39,649 nucleotides of DNA from Candidatus Levyibacteriota bacterium (lineage in GTDB: Bacteria > Patescibacteriota > Microgenomatia > Levybacterales > UBA12049), in NCBI GenBank assembly GCA_003173895.1, contig PJMG01000024.1:1-39649 (forward strand). The letters run 5' to 3'. The notes beneath the pieces are model-generated. The model searched no databases. It had not been told where the DNA came from and saw only the letters and a program-made list of their open reading frames with translations. Shown piece by piece: positions 39,133 through 39,649 of the stretch. Numbering within the stretch: position 1 is the first letter of the stretch; each line of letters opens with the position of its first letter. The position numbers and the translations under genes are program-made.

Positions 39133-39649
39133 ATTTTCTCCTTTTAAAACTATGTCTTTCTTGTTCTTTTTCATTGACAATAGAAATTAGACTTAATGTT
39201 GGTTGAAGAAGTTTATCTAGTGGATATAAAATCTCAGAACCATTTCTATGAATATCTTCTAAGGGCATCATTTCGTTGATGATGTTTGATTGTATTTCCT
39301 GTAATATATTCATGACGTCTCCTCTATTTTGTTTAGTTAATGCTGATTGGAACTGATTTCTTATAGTTTGCCAGACTAAGCCCTTATATTCGGCTACTCT
39401 ATATGCATATGGTAAGCTGTTTTCATTTAAAATAAGTTCGGCCATAGCTCTCTCTAAATTCCACTTTGCTAAATCTAAAGTAGATAAAGAATTTATATCC
39501 TTAGCTAATTTATCTAATTCTTGATCATTTGGACGATTACCTTTAATTGCTGTGGAGCCTGTTATTAAACTATTGGCAAGGACTGTTTGTTCTCTAGTAT
39601 ATAGTGATTTTTTATTTGGATAAAATAATAAATGTATTGGTAGCATTCG
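39125..39649 (-). CDS. Unknown protein, 5' end beyond the window
   Basis: At least 173 residues, open at the window edge. The first in-window ATG (39646) may be internal. Helical and charged, with a basic C-terminus (RHSFKRRKSR). No signal peptide, membrane helix or recognised motif in the visible part. It overlaps the phosphodiesterase gene tail-to-tail by 8 nt. No function can be given. Confidence 0.6.
   Translation of the reverse strand, partial: RMLPIHLLFYPNKKSLYTREQTVLANSLITGSTAIKGNRPNDQELDKLAKDINSLSTLDLAKWNLERAMAELILNENSLPYAYRVAEYKGLVWQTIRNQFQSALTKQNRGDVMNILQEIQSNIINEMMPLEDIHRNGSEILYPLDKLLQPTLSLISIVNEKEQERHSFKRRKSR

Noticed and set aside
1..39649. CRISPR array or insertion sequence
   Set aside because: No regularly spaced direct repeats of 24-40 nt, no cas-like gene and no transposase were seen.

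Overview
This window is an AT-rich, densely packed stretch of bacterial chromosome carrying about 43 protein genes and two tRNAs. Short genes, many small membrane-anchored or unrecognised proteins, a near absence of ribosome binding sites, dispersed palindromic repeats and the gene content suggest a candidate phyla radiation (Patescibacteria) genome, most likely Microgenomates-like. That placement is inference from style and content, not from a marker tree. TGA is used as a stop (for example the thymidylate synthase gene), so the code is standard and this is not a UGA-recoding lineage.

Layout. 1-349: the 3' part of tRNA-Ile(GAT) and a GC-rich hairpin. 349-2709: a zinc-ribbon protein of unknown function, a minimal beta-carbonic-anhydrase-like protein and a small ORF with a terminator-like hairpin inside it. 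2719-11009: a folate and thymidylate block (folC, dcd, tmk, a dCTP deaminase paralogue lacking catalytic residues, thyA, folA). It is interrupted by a membrane-anchored cohesin protein paired with a secreted dockerin protein, and by an unknown 451-aa protein. 11101-18758: an unknown membrane protein, then a long minus-strand run: prfA, rpmE, an EamA transporter, hisS, an AI-2E family permease, an M24 peptidase and two anchored surface proteins. 18848-30123: a degenerate metallo-beta-lactamase-fold protein, dnaB, an unknown protein, a PP2C-like phosphatase (minus), tRNA-Leu(CAA), a Nif3-like protein, efp, an MFS transporter, an Lgt-like membrane protein, an RluA-type pseudouridine synthase, a 47-aa basic protein with a consensus Shine-Dalgarno, a LytR_C protein, a 50-aa membrane peptide, a TPR protein (minus), yebC and a multi-pass membrane protein. 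30124-31205: 1.08 kb without a gene. 31206-39649: trehalase and transaldolase, a Xer recombinase, a large HD-domain protein, a SIMPL protein, a phosphodiesterase-family hydrolase and a partial unknown gene.

The strongest non-gene signal is promoter placement. For 18 genes a -10 box, usually with a -35 box 16-18 nt upstream or a TGn extension, ends only 6-8 nt before the start codon, so transcription should begin at or within 2 nt of the start codon (leaderless mRNA). The same rule corrects several starts (dockerin gene, dcd, thyA, yebC, the HD protein, the phosphodiesterase, the PP2C gene). Exceptions stand out: the 47-aa gene has a leader with a near-perfect Shine-Dalgarno, and the carbonic-anhydrase gene has a leader made of a hairpin plus a U-rich tract.

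A second layer is a dispersed imperfect palindrome (types GAGATTCTTCGG..CCTCAGAATGACA and AGATTCTGAA..TTCAGAATGAC) present in six copies. Two copies are translated in frame inside folC, in different frames, and one forms the rpmE terminator and carries the -35 of prfA. Convergent genes abut or overlap almost without terminators. All functional calls are by motif reading only; no database search was possible.
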